Shown here: positions 1 through 7,832 of the stretch, in pieces
Layout of the letters: the number at the start of each line of letters is the position of its first letter
Numbering within the stretch: the first letter of the stretch is position 1
Source of the DNA: Candidatus Fermentithermobacillaceae bacterium UBA3951
Lineage (GTDB): Bacteria; Bacillota; Sulfobacillia; Fermentithermobacillales; Fermentithermobacillaceae
Assembly: GCA_002385465.1 (NCBI GenBank)
Contig: DGDN01000108.1
Coordinates: 1 to 9,989, forward strand
Direction: 5' to 3'
DNA length: 9,989 nucleotides
The notes under the pieces: model-generated
What the model saw: the letters and a program-made list of their open reading frames with translations, nothing else
Told to the model about the DNA's origin: nothing
The model's database searches: none
Position numbers and translations under genes: made by a program

Positions 1-944
1 TTGCTGTCTCCCGCGCAACGGCCTCCGAGGGACTGGTCAAAAGTGGGTGTGAGGCAGACGGGTTCTCCGCCTTGGGCCGGCACTTTCCAGAGCTTCGAGA
101 AGGTCGGCCCGCCGTGCTCCATCTTGTGGCCGCCGTAGATGATGAACTTACCGTCGGGTGTCCACCGCGGGCTGCCTGAGGGGCCCTCGCTCTTGGTGAC
201 CTTGCGGGGTTCGCCGCCTTCGGCACCAACAACCCAGATGTCTGAGAACCAGGGTTCGTAGTCAGGATCGGGCATCCTGTTGGACGTGAATGCTATGTAC
301 TTCCCGCAAGGCGACCACACGGGGTTCCCGTTGTCATATTGCCCGGGGGTTATGTGGACAGCCGGCCCCTTGCCTTCGGCGTCGATCATGAAGATGTGGT
401 TCCTGCGTGTCGCACTTATGAGCCCCATGGCCATGTCTGCCTTGACGCGGAGCCTCGTGACCAGGGTGGGTTCTTCTTTCCGCTTCTTCTCCCTGGCTTC
501 CCTTTCTTTCGCGTCCAAGGGCTTCTCGTAGTCTTCCGGCTTATCGTCCAGATCGATGGACGCGCTGAAGGCTATTTTCGTGCCGTCAGGCGACCACACA
601 GGGTTCCCGGCGCCGTAGCGCATCTTGGTGACCTGCATGGCTTCTCCGCCCGAAAGGGGCATGACGTAGATCTGCCGCCCGTTGCCTCTATCGGAGACAA
701 AGGCCAATTTGGTACCGTCAGGCGACCACCTGGGCGCATTGTCGGACTTGGGACCCGACGTGAACTGCCTGGGCTCGCCGCCGCCGGTTGGCACGACGTA
801 AATATTGGACCGGTACTCTTTGGACTTCTCGTCGATGTGCGACCTCACGAAGGCGATTTGCTTGCCGTCGGGTGAGATCTGCGGGTCTGAAATGAAGACA
901 AGTTTGTAGAGATCTTCGGAAGTAAGTCTCCGCTTCTCTGCCAT
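1..944 (-). CDS. S9 family peptidase (prolyl oligopeptidase-like), N-terminal half, runs off left edge
   Basis: The minus strand is open from an ATG at 942-944 to the window edge, giving 314 residues without a stop. The start is supported by an AAGGAGG ribosome binding site at 954-960. The protein is a chain of beta-propeller blades with the signature W(S/T)PDGxxIAF: ISPDGKQIAF near the N-terminus, then WSPDGTKLAF, WSPDGTKIAF, WSPCGKYIAF and WTPDGKFIIY. This is the TolB/DPP-like propeller of S9 acylaminoacyl- or dipeptidyl-peptidases, which filters small peptides into an alpha/beta-hydrolase active site. The catalytic Ser-Asp-His domain is expected beyond the left edge, since family members are usually about 650-680 residues. 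A Lys/Glu-rich insertion (around residues 130-150) interrupts one blade, as is common in bacterial relatives. There is no signal peptide, so it is probably cytoplasmic. It diverges from the M20 hydrolase gene. Fold confidence is high; substrate is unknown. Confidence 0.9.
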   Translation of the reverse strand, partial: MAEKRRLTSEDLYKLVFISDPQISPDGKQIAFVRSHIDEKSKEYRSNIYVVPTGGGEPRQFTSGPKSDNAPRWSPDGTKLAFVSDRGNGRQIYVMPLSGGEAMQVTKMRYGAGNPVWSPDGTKIAFSASIDLDDKPEDYEKPLDAKEREAREKKRKEEPTLVTRLRVKADMAMGLISATRRNHIFMIDAEGKGPAVHITPGQYDNGNPVWSPCGKYIAFTSNRMPDPDYEPWFSDIWVVGAEGGEPRKVTKSEGPSGSPRWTPDGKFIIYGGHKMEHGGPTFSKLWKVPAQGGEPVCLTPTFDQSLGGRCAGDS

Positions 945-1035
945 CGACCCCAACCTCCTTGTGTGAACCAGATGGACTTTCTCAAGATTCTTCATCGGCC
1001 ATGCCACAAGTACCTTCTGGACACGAAAGAAATGA

Positions 1036-1058
1036 GGGGGCCGATTTTTCCGGCCCCC
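1036..1058. other. GC-rich hairpin in the divergent intergenic region
   Basis: A perfect 8-bp stem (GGGGGCCG at 1036-1043 with CGGCCCCC at 1051-1058) encloses a 7-base T-rich loop. It lies between two divergently transcribed genes and has no clear T-tract on the plus side. On the minus strand it is followed by a loosely T-rich stretch. It could be a structured 5' leader for either gene, an attenuator, or a remnant terminator. The rest of the 945-1198 gap holds a short CCCGG/CCGGG inverted repeat near 1085-1100, and I see no promoter there that I would stand behind. Confidence 0.45.
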
Positions 1059-1198
1059 GTCCTTGCCGTAGAAGGCTTCGTATACCCCCGGTGCCGGGAT
1101 CTGCGGCAGGGATGAAGAACGGGCTGCAGAAGTTGTTAACATGGCCCTTAAGGCTTTCAAAACTCCAAAGTAATAAGAAAAGAGCGGAGGTCGGCACC

Positions 1199-2635
1199 TT
1201 GACACAGCTAACGGCGCAAGAAGGGTTCAACTGGATTGAGAAACATAAGGCCAGGCTAACTGAAATAAGCGACAAGATTTGGGGCTATGCAGAACTCGGG
1301 CTCCACGAAGAGAAGTCCGCCCGCCTCCAGGTGGAATACCTCAGGGAAAACGGCTTCCAAGTGACGACCGGCGTTGGCGATATGCCCACTGCCTTTGTCG
1401 CTACCTGGGGAGAGGGAAAGCCCGCGATCGGGTTCCTCGGCGAGTATGATGCCCTTCCCGGGGTTTCTCAGAAAGCCTCTCCGGCAAAGGAAGAACTGGT
1501 CCCCGGAGGGGCGGGCCACGGCTGCGGGCACAACCTCCTGGGAGTGGCCGCCATGGCGGCCGCCATAGCCCTCAAGGAAGAGCTCTCCAAACGGGGCCTC
1601 CCGGGGACGGTCATGTACTTCGGATGCCCGGCCGAGGAGAACTTCAGCGGAAAGGCGTTCATGGCACGCGACGGTGTGTTCGACGGCCTGGACGCGTGTC
1701 TCACCTGGCACCCCGGTTCCATGAACATCGTCCGGGGAGGAAGCTCTCTGGCCGTGAACTCAATGAACGTCACCTTCCACGGGATCTCTTCCCATGCGGC
1801 GGGAGCGCCTCACCTCGGCAGGAGCGCCCTGGACGCCGTGGAGCTCATGAATGTGGGGGTGAACTACCTGCGGGAGCACATCATAGAGAAAGCAAGGATT
1901 CACTACGTGACCACCAACGGAGGTCTCCAGCCCAACGTAGTGCCCGCCAAAGCCACGGTCTGGTATTACGTCCGCGCGCCCAAGAGGGAGCAGGTTGAGG
2001 AGATCTACGAACGCGTCCTCAAGTGCGCGAAGGGCGCGGCCATTATGACCGATACCGCCTATGAAGTTGAGCTGCTTGAGGGGATCTACGAGGTGCTGCC
2101 CAACACAGTACTACAGAGAGTCCTTGCCGAGGCGATGGAAATCGCAGGTCCGCCCGAGTTTGCAGAGGAGGACTACGACTTCGCCAGGGAGATAGCCAAG
2201 ACGTTCCCTCCCGGTCAGAGCGAGGCACATTTGAAGGATGAGACCTTGCCCGAAGAGATGAAAGAGAAGCTTGCCGGCAAGGTTCTAAATGATGTTGTCC
2301 TGGGACATCTCCCTGTACCGCGGGATTCCCGTGGGTCTACAGATGTGGGAGATGTGAGCTGGTGCGTCCCAACAGAACAGTTCACCATGGCCTGCACGGC
2401 CCTCGGAACGCCGGGACACTCGTGGCAGTACACGGCTCAGAGCGGCATGCGCATAGGGCACGCGGGGATGATCGCCGCGGCGAGGACGCTGGTACAGGCT
2501 GGCCTTCAGCTTATGACAAGTCCCGAGACCCTGGAAAAGGCCAAGGCAGAGTTCACCAAGCGGCTGGGCGGGAAGCGATACGTGAGCCCGCTGGCCCCCG
2601 ACATGAAATTGCCGTTTCACCAGTTTAGCAAGTAG
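1199..2635 (+). CDS. M20 family amidohydrolase/peptidase, AbgB-like (p-aminobenzoyl-glutamate hydrolase family)
   Basis: A 478-residue metal-dependent hydrolase. I chose the TTG at 1199 because GGAGG sits at 1186-1190, eight bases upstream, and the resulting N-terminus matches the family; the open frame extends back to 959, but that part does not look like protein. Landmarks are GFLGEYDALP (78-87), the metal-site GCGHN (108-112), the PAEEN segment (144-148) with the catalytic or metal-binding glutamates, TWHPGS (169-174), the lid/dimerisation domain starting FHGISSHAAGAPH (193-205), STDVGDVSW (380-388) and the C-terminal GTPGHSWQ (403-410) with a late metal ligand His407. Length and the C-terminal extension resemble AbgB, the B subunit of E. 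coli p-aminobenzoyl-glutamate hydrolase, rather than short M20 aminoacylases. No AbgA partner is in view, so it may act as a homodimer. It probably cleaves an amide bond of an N-acyl or aminobenzoyl amino acid in the cytoplasm; the substrate is an inference. Confidence 0.9.
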   Translation: MTQLTAQEGFNWIEKHKARLTEISDKIWGYAELGLHEEKSARLQVEYLRENGFQVTTGVGDMPTAFVATWGEGKPAIGFLGEYDALPGVSQKASPAKEELVPGGAGHGCGHNLLGVAAMAAAIALKEELSKRGLPGTVMYFGCPAEENFSGKAFMARDGVFDGLDACLTWHPGSMNIVRGGSSLAVNSMNVTFHGISSHAAGAPHLGRSALDAVELMNVGVNYLREHIIEKARIHYVTTNGGLQPNVVPAKATVWYYVRAPKREQVEEIYERVLKCAKGAAIMTDTAYEVELLEGIYEVLPNTVLQRVLAEAMEIAGPPEFAEEDYDFAREIAKTFPPGQSEAHLKDETLPEEMKEKLAGKVLNDVVLGHLPVPRDSRGSTDVGDVSWCVPTEQFTMACTALGTPGHSWQYTAQSGMRIGHAGMIAAARTLVQAGLQLMTSPETLEKAKAEFTKRLGGKRYVSPLAPDMKLPFHQFSK

Positions 2636-2692
2636 GTACCGCGCTTAGACGGCAGGTTGGCGAAAGATATGGCTGCTCCTTGCGGCTCTTTG

Positions 2693-2704
2693 TGTCGCGC
2701 GACA
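2693..2704. other. 12-bp perfect palindrome
   Basis: TGTCGCGCGACA reads the same on both strands. It lies in the 253-base gap between the M20 gene and the convergent oxidoreductase operon, upstream of the terminator-like hairpin. Function is unknown and it may be chance in GC-rich DNA. Confidence 0.3.
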
Positions 2705-2764
2705 AACAGAGTCACGGTGGAGCGCAGTATCACGGGTGATATGCAGGGATTTTCGTGGGTTGGT

Positions 2765-2795
2765 AAGGCCGGCTCCGGTCAGGCGAGCCGGCCTT
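2765..2795. terminator. Hairpin terminator shared by convergent genes
   Basis: A perfect 11-bp stem (AAGGCCGGCTC at 2765-2775 with GAGCCGGCCTT at 2785-2795) has a 9-base loop. It is placed 129 bases after the M20 stop and 93 bases after the oxidoreductase stop on the other strand. The stem has AA at its foot and TT at its far end, giving a short U-run on either strand but no long T-tract. Position between two converging transcription units favours a bidirectional terminator. Confidence 0.65.
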
Positions 2796-2888
2796 GCGTA
2801 ATGCCTTGTTTAGTCTCAGGAACCTCATCCGGTATGCTCAGGACGCAGCGTTCTCGTCTCCCACGGTGTCGCGAGTTCCCTTTACAGC

Positions 2889-3896
2889 CTACATGGATTC
2901 GGACTCCTTCGCTTTCATCACCCAGTCGGGGTCCCTAAGCAGGGCCCTTCCTATTCCAATTAGGTCGGCGTGACCGTCTTTGAGCACCTTCTCGGCGAAG
3001 GCGGCTTCCGTTATCCCGCCAGTTACCATCACCGGTACGCTGACGGCATTCTTAATGGTGGATGCGGCCGGCACGAAGTAGCCCGGACCGGCGCCTGCGG
3101 GTCGCGATCCCATAAACCCTCCGGAGACGTCGATTAGCGCTACGCCTGCGTCTTCCAGCATCTTCGCCACAACGGCGGCATCCTCGGGCGTAAACCCGCC
3201 TTCTATCCCGTCGACGCTTCCGAGCCTCACGAAAACTGGGTAGTCTCTTCCGACCAGAGCCTTCACTTTGGCTACAGTCTCCAGGATGAACCTGGCCCGG
3301 TTTTCGGAAGACCCACCGTATTCGTCGGTCCTCGTGTTTGTCAAAGGCGAAAGGAATTGGCTTCCCAGGTACCCGTGGGCCGAATGGATCTCCACTGCAT
3401 CGAAGCCCGCAAGCCGGGCCCTCTTGGCTGCAGCCGCGAAGAGGCCCTGGACTTCTAGGATCTCTCCTTTCGTCATCCCCCTGGGCTTTCTCTCCGACCG
3501 GGGGTTGGGTTTGTCGGACGGCCCGACGGGCTCGTGGCCCGTTACCTCCGGGTTCCCTAAAGCTCCAACGTGGTTTAACTGGATCGCTGCGACTGCCCCG
3601 TTTGCCCTTATCGCCTGGGCGAGACGCTCGAATACCGGAACAGCGTCGTCGCTTTCCAGTCCCAACTGGCCCTTGTGGGCTTTCCCCCGTTTTGTCACGT
3701 ATGTGTGCTCTACGATCACCATGCCGACCTGCTTCTTGGCCCGCTCGGCGTAGTAGGCCACGGTGGTGTCGCTGGGGAGCCCCGTGTCCTCTCGCGATCC
3801 TCCCGGACCTTCTATCGCGGTGGCCATGGGCGGCATGACTATGCGGTTTCGGAGCGTGAGGTTTCCAATCTTAATGGGCGAGAAAAGCAGTGACAT
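2889..3896 (-). CDS. NADH:flavin oxidoreductase, Old Yellow Enzyme family, single domain
   Basis: A 335-residue FMN TIM-barrel protein. I place the start at the ATG of MSLLFSP (3894-3896) because GGAGG lies 7 bases upstream; the frame stays open to 4076 but that part overlaps the helicase gene and is not family-like. Motifs seen: GNLTLRNRIVMPPMAT (11-26), IQLNHVG (105-111), the substrate-binding HSAHGYL (171-177, His171/His174 pair and Tyr176), FLSPLTNTRTDEYGGS (181-196), VRLGSVDG (223-230), VTGGI (291-295) and IGRALLRDP (315-323). The protein ends at the barrel, so the Fe-S and FAD/NAD domains of 2,4-dienoyl-CoA reductase and enoate reductase are absent, although the MPPMAT segment resembles that subgroup. 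The Cys found at the YqjM active-site position (SPMCMY context) is Ala here. It probably reduces activated C=C bonds of enones, enoates or quinone-like electrophiles. Last gene of the operon, 28 bases after helD. Confidence 0.9.
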   Translation of the reverse strand: MSLLFSPIKIGNLTLRNRIVMPPMATAIEGPGGSREDTGLPSDTTVAYYAERAKKQVGMVIVEHTYVTKRGKAHKGQLGLESDDAVPVFERLAQAIRANGAVAAIQLNHVGALGNPEVTGHEPVGPSDKPNPRSERKPRGMTKGEILEVQGLFAAAAKRARLAGFDAVEIHSAHGYLGSQFLSPLTNTRTDEYGGSSENRARFILETVAKVKALVGRDYPVFVRLGSVDGIEGGFTPEDAAVVAKMLEDAGVALIDVSGGFMGSRPAGAGPGYFVPAASTIKNAVSVPVMVTGGITEAAFAEKVLKDGHADLIGIGRALLRDPDWVMKAKESESM

Positions 3897-3924
3897 CAGC
3901 ATCCCTCCGGGTTTTGGCTTGGAA

Positions 3925-6411
3925 TCAAGGCCGGTCATTGTCGTACAAAGATGGGTCCACATCTGTGAGCAGGGGAGATAGGCGCCCCATGTAGTAGATA
4001 TGCAGCCGGTGCAGTGCTCTGGAGCAGGCGGTATAGAGCACCTGCCGGTCCTCGGGATGACCGTAGGAGCCGTCACCGGCGTCGTATATAACGACCGCTT
4101 CGAACTCCAGACCTTTGGCGAGATAGGAGGGTATTACGAGAGCGCCCCGGATGAACTTCCGCTGGTGTTTGGTGACCAAGCGTATTTTGAGTTCATCTTT
4201 CAAGGATTCATAGGCTACCCAGCTTTCCCGCGCTGTCCTGCAGATGACGGCGATTGACCCGAAACCTTCCTCCTGAAGCCTTCTTATGTCATTGGCGATG
4301 GCTTTGGCCAGCGAGTCCCGGCCTCCGGCACGCACAATGAGCGGGCGTTCTCCGGGCCGTTCAATCGCTTCGACGGGCTGGCCTTCCTCTAGGATAGCCT
4401 TGGTGAACTCGGTGATCTCTTTCGTAGACCTGTAGCTCCTACTGAGCCGCACGAGTTCGGTATCCTTGCCAGCCCCGAGGCCAACTATGGCGCCCTCGTA
4501 GCCGGTCCTTCCGTCCCCGGGCCGGCTCGCCGGGCTCAGGGTTTGGTTCAGGTCTCCCAGGACCGTAAAGGAAGCGTTGGGAAATGCCATCCTGAGCACC
4601 TTAAACTGGAGAGCCCCGTAATCTTGGGCTTCATCAACTATGACGTGCCGGACACTCGTGGATTGGGGTAGCCCCTCAAGGAGGCCTTTAAGGTAGAGGA
4701 GAGGCCCCAGGTCTTCGTAGGGGATGACTCCCGAACTCAGCCGTTCCAGAGTATCCCTACGCACGGCTTCGATGACGCCGTCCGGAAGTGCCGCCGTCGG
4801 GCGGAGCCCTTTCACTTCAGTCTGTGAGTTCGGCGAACAGAAGCCAGGGGAGTTGCCAACGGCGGCCTCGCCAAGCAGCCTGGAGAGCAACCCGGGCTCC
4901 GCGTAAAGCCTCTTGTAAGCTTCCTCGTGGTCTAGAGGTTTCCAGGAGCCTACAAGGTTCCGCAAAGGTTCAAACTCCTGGGATGCCCGGGCGGCCGCCC
5001 GTTCCTTGATATCCCTCTGGAGCAGGTGGATTTCCTCGGGGTCTCTTGCTATCTCCCTGCGGAGTTCCTCATACCGCCTGGATTGAGCACGGTCGAGGAT
5101 CCACCTCATCCTGCGCTTGGCCTTCTCGATCCTTTTCAAGAAAGGGAGGTAAGTGTATTCTTTGAAAACCAGTTCGGAGGCTTCCTGCGCAGTCATGAGC
5201 ACCCGGCCGCGAAACACGAGGCCCGGGAAGCCGAGGTCGCCCGATGTGATATGCCGGGCGTACGATTCGAGGACTCGCGCGAACACCTCATCGGACTTGA
5301 GCCTTATTCCTGCTGAGCGGGTTTCGGCTGCCTTCTTGCCCCTCATGTCCAATAGGTATTCAAGCTGGTCTGCGAAGTCTTCTAGCCTGTAAGGGAAATG
5401 CCTGGTGCGGGATGCGTCGCCGTCGCCCGAGACGTCGCCTTCTTGACCTCCGGGTTCTCCATCCCCCGATGGCTCTGGAATAAGGAGGTCTCTCGCGAGA
5501 TCCGCGAAAGACAGCTGCACCAGCGGTTCTTCACCGAGCTCCGGGAGAACGGGGGAGGTGTAGTCCTCGAAGATGCGGTTTGGAGTGATCATCAAGATGT
5601 CCCTGGACCTCATTTTCTCCCTGTGTTTGTAGAGGAGGTATGCGGCTCGATGCAGGGCAATGGACGTTTTGCCGCTGCCGGCGCATCCCTGGACGAGGAG
5701 CAGGCTCTTTCCTTCCTGACGGATAACCCGGTTCTGTTCCCTTTGGATGGTGTTGACGATGGCCTTCATCCGGTCGCCGGTGGCCTTGCTCAGCGTATCC
5801 TGGAGGATCTCATCGAAGATCGTGAGGTCGTTATCGTACATGAGGAGGATTTGGTCGTCTTTGATCTTGAAGTGCCGCTTCAAAAGAACTTCTCCGAAGA
5901 CGGTCCCGGCAGGCGACTCATACTTGGCCTCTCCGAGTTCAAAATCGTAATACACGCCGGAGATGGGCGCTCTCCAGTCGAATATGAGGTGCTCGCCGGT
6001 ATTCCGGTCGGTAAGAGAAGACGTCCCGATGTAGATGGAATGCACTGTTTGGCTTGGCCTACGACTCCCGGTTATGCCTGGCCCGGACGTCTCGCGGAAG
6101 TCTATCCTCCCGAAGTACGCGGATCGGGCCAAACGCTCGAGCTGCTTGAGTTTTTGAAGACTTCGCCTGTACATGATGCCGGCGAGCCTCAAGCCGCTCA
6201 TACCTCCGGCCAGGTCAACGAGCTGGCTGAAAGACTTGGGGACGGAGAAGTACTCGTCAGATATGTAACTCTGGGTCCCCGTCACCACCGCTTTGTTCGT
6301 CTGGACTTCGTGCTCGGCTTCCGCGATCTGGTCCTCGATCTCTTTCAGGACCTCTTGGAGCCGCTTCAGCTCTCTCTTAGTTGCTGTGGTCTCGGTGTCC
6401 CGGTCTACCAC
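3925..6411 (-). CDS. helD: HelD-like RNA polymerase-associated superfamily 1 helicase (UvrD-like)
   Basis: 828 residues from a GTG start with GGGGAGG eight bases upstream. The N-terminus (about 8-40) is a charged, coiled-coil-like arm, in the place where HelD proteins reach into the RNA polymerase secondary channel. The ATPase has a Q-like motif (IQREQNRVIR, 222-231), Walker A GCAGSGKT (242-249), motif Ia around MITPNRIFEDY, Walker B VDEAQD (592-597), motif III VLGDLNQT (617-624), motif IV around RLSRSYRS, motif V KGLEFEAVVIYDA (766-778) and motif VI TACSRALHR (794-802). The roughly 300-residue insertion between Ia and Walker B is the HelD-specific clamp-opening part. An acidic Gly/Asp/Glu-rich linker at about 315-333 is unusual. 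In Bacillus and actinobacteria HelD removes stalled RNA polymerase from DNA using ATP, and related HelR proteins protect against rifamycins; helping the polymerase under stress is likely here. DNA helicase IV-like repair function is the alternative. It follows the TetR gene by 20 bases. Confidence 0.88.
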   Translation of the reverse strand: MVDRDTETTATKRELKRLQEVLKEIEDQIAEAEHEVQTNKAVVTGTQSYISDEYFSVPKSFSQLVDLAGGMSGLRLAGIMYRRSLQKLKQLERLARSAYFGRIDFRETSGPGITGSRRPSQTVHSIYIGTSSLTDRNTGEHLIFDWRAPISGVYYDFELGEAKYESPAGTVFGEVLLKRHFKIKDDQILLMYDNDLTIFDEILQDTLSKATGDRMKAIVNTIQREQNRVIRQEGKSLLLVQGCAGSGKTSIALHRAAYLLYKHREKMRSRDILMITPNRIFEDYTSPVLPELGEEPLVQLSFADLARDLLIPEPSGDGEPGGQEGDVSGDGDASRTRHFPYRLEDFADQLEYLLDMRGKKAAETRSAGIRLKSDEVFARVLESYARHITSGDLGFPGLVFRGRVLMTAQEASELVFKEYTYLPFLKRIEKAKRRMRWILDRAQSRRYEELRREIARDPEEIHLLQRDIKERAAARASQEFEPLRNLVGSWKPLDHEEAYKRLYAEPGLLSRLLGEAAVGNSPGFCSPNSQTEVKGLRPTAALPDGVIEAVRRDTLERLSSGVIPYEDLGPLLYLKGLLEGLPQSTSVRHVIVDEAQDYGALQFKVLRMAFPNASFTVLGDLNQTLSPASRPGDGRTGYEGAIVGLGAGKDTELVRLSRSYRSTKEITEFTKAILEEGQPVEAIERPGERPLIVRAGGRDSLAKAIANDIRRLQEEGFGSIAVICRTARESWVAYESLKDELKIRLVTKHQRKFIRGALVIPSYLAKGLEFEAVVIYDAGDGSYGHPEDRQVLYTACSRALHRLHIYYMGRLSPLLTDVDPSLYDNDRP

Positions 6412-6431
6412 TCGACGGACCTCCCCGGCAG

Positions 6432-7160
6432 TTACTCCTTACGCTCCGGATCCTCAGATGGATTCACTTTCCGGTATAACCCATGCTTTATGAGATCAGC
6501 GTATTCCTCAATTTCTACCATAGCCGAGGGCAAACTGGAAAGACCTTTGTCAGGCGAGTCCACGGCTGCTTCCAAGTATCTCTCGCTCAAGGCACCAAAG
6601 ACGAGGAGGATGTATCGTACTGCCTTCCCCGGATCGACACCACTCCGGAGCCCTGAGAAGTCTATCCTGCTCAGGAACACGGGCATGAGCCGCTCTCCAA
6701 TCCGGTTGAGCCTGGCTTGTATCTCAGGCCTAATTTCCTTCGGCGCTTCCATAATCCCGCCCAAAGTCATTTTGTATATGAGCGGTTCTTCCGCAAGCAT
6801 CCTGGTTTTCAGGCTTGCCCATGTCACAAACCTGTCCACCGGGTCTTCCGGCAAGCTGCCCAGGTTTTTCAGAAAGAAATCGACCAAGAACTCGACGGAA
6901 TATTCCAGGGCAGCCAGGTACAGGTCTTTCTTACTTCCGTAATAGTGGAAAAGGAGACCTTTGGAGGCTCGGGCATTCCGGACTATAGCATTGGTGGATG
7001 CCTTTGTATAGCCGCTTTCCGCAAACTCCCGGATGGCCGACATGAGTATCCGGCGGCGGCTGTCTTCAATATTCTGCTCAGCCCCGGCTCCGGACACGGG
7101 CTTTTCTTTGCGGGGCTCCGCAGCGGGGTTGGATTCCCGATCGTGGAGCCGTCGTGTCAA
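6432..7160 (-). CDS. TetR/AcrR family transcriptional regulator
   Basis: 242 residues. The start is TTG at 7158-7160, chosen because GAGGAGG lies eight bases upstream and no ATG fits better. After a polar, probably disordered N-terminal tail of about 30 residues comes the TetR DNA-binding domain: a first helix with RRRILMSAIREFAESGY (35-51), then the helix-turn-helix TNAIVRNARASKGLLFHYY (56-74) and SKKDLYLAAL. The all-helical remainder (about 90-235) is the ligand-binding and dimerisation domain, which is not conserved enough to name an inducer. It sits 18 bases after the permease stop and 20 bases before helD, so it probably controls this operon by autorepression; that is an inference from position. 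Confidence 0.9.
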   Translation of the reverse strand: MTRRLHDRESNPAAEPRKEKPVSGAGAEQNIEDSRRRILMSAIREFAESGYTKASTNAIVRNARASKGLLFHYYGSKKDLYLAALEYSVEFLVDFFLKNLGSLPEDPVDRFVTWASLKTRMLAEEPLIYKMTLGGIMEAPKEIRPEIQARLNRIGERLMPVFLSRIDFSGLRSGVDPGKAVRYILLVFGALSERYLEAAVDSPDKGLSSLPSAMVEIEEYADLIKHGLYRKVNPSEDPERKE

Positions 7161-7178
7161 ACACGGACCCTCCTCACT

Positions 7179-7832
7179 CTAGACGGCGATGTCTTTCTTG
7201 GAGTAGACCCTGTATGCACCTGCAATCGACGCCAGGATTACGATGGCTGCCAGTGCCACGGAGACGGGATCCACGCCGCCCCGCGGGAGTATATCGGCAG
7301 GGAAGGCCCACTTGAACGGAGTGATGAACCTCAGGAACGAAGCCTTTTCGGAGACATCTGATACGATCTGGAGCGCATAGAGCCCGAGAACGAGTCCAAG
7401 GGCAGCCGAATAGACCGTGCGGTTCTGGGTCACGAAGACCGACCCCAAAAAGCCCAAGGATGCGATGGCCAAAATAGCCAAGTAGGTCATGCCGCCTAGG
7501 GCCCAGAACGTGGCCTTGTCAAAGGACGCCTGATAGCGGAGCATTGTCGCATAGCTTACCGACCATGTTATGCCCGTGAACAGAGTCACGTAGATGACGT
7601 ACACGGCCAGTTTCTGAGTGACCACGGACATCCTGGTGATTGGCCTCGAGAGCAGGAACTCAACCGTCTTTTCGCTTTCCTCCTTTGAAAGCAGGCCGGA
7701 GCTTAGGAGGGTAGAGTACATAGAGCCAAAGAGGATTATGAAGAGGTGGACCTCCATCCCGAAGTATCTATGCACCATAACCAACCGTGATCCGGCAAGA
7801 AACGTACAATCCCCAAGGGGGGCGATATGCAT
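7179..7832 (-). CDS. ABC-2 type transporter permease, apparently 5'-truncated (possible pseudogene)
   Basis: The recognisable protein starts near VMVHRYFGMEVHLF and continues with a membrane segment, the cytoplasmic LLSKEESEKTVEFLLSRPITR motif typical of ABC-2 permeases of the NatB/YhaP-like group, then about four further hydrophobic segments, ending YSKKDIAV. Relatives have about 70-80 more residues in front: a cytoplasmic start, the first transmembrane helix and a large outside loop. Here that part is missing, and the frame instead runs for about 18 codons through DNA next to the tandem repeats. No good ribosome binding site precedes either possible ATG (7832 or 7778), and no ATPase gene is present. 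I infer a deletion or insertion breakpoint near 7785-7800. It may be non-functional while still being transcribed ahead of tetR. A naturally short permease with a partner elsewhere is possible but less likely. Confidence 0.75.
   Translation of the reverse strand: MHIAPLGDCTFLAGSRLVMVHRYFGMEVHLFIILFGSMYSTLLSSGLLSKEESEKTVEFLLSRPITRMSVVTQKLAVYVIYVTLFTGITWSVSYATMLRYQASFDKATFWALGGMTYLAILAIASLGFLGSVFVTQNRTVYSAALGLVLGLYALQIVSDVSEKASFLRFITPFKWAFPADILPRGGVDPVSVALAAIVILASIAGAYRVYSKKDIAV

Noticed and set aside
339..875. 178-codon plus-strand frame
   Set aside because: It is antisense to the S9 peptidase, whose repeated propeller motifs prove the minus-strand frame.
959..1198. 80-residue N-terminal extension of the M20 hydrolase
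   Set aside because: It includes the intergenic hairpin, has no family similarity, and the TTG at 1199 has a well-spaced GGAGG.
3897..4076. 60-residue N-terminal extension of the Old Yellow Enzyme-type protein
   Set aside because: Most of it overlaps the end of helD in another frame and it does not resemble the family; the ATG ending at 3896 has its own ribosome binding site.
5398..6942. 514-codon open frame on the plus strand, antisense to helD and tetR
   Set aside because: It spans two well-supported genes on the other strand, has no recognisable domains and reads as a codon-bias shadow of GC-rich coding DNA.
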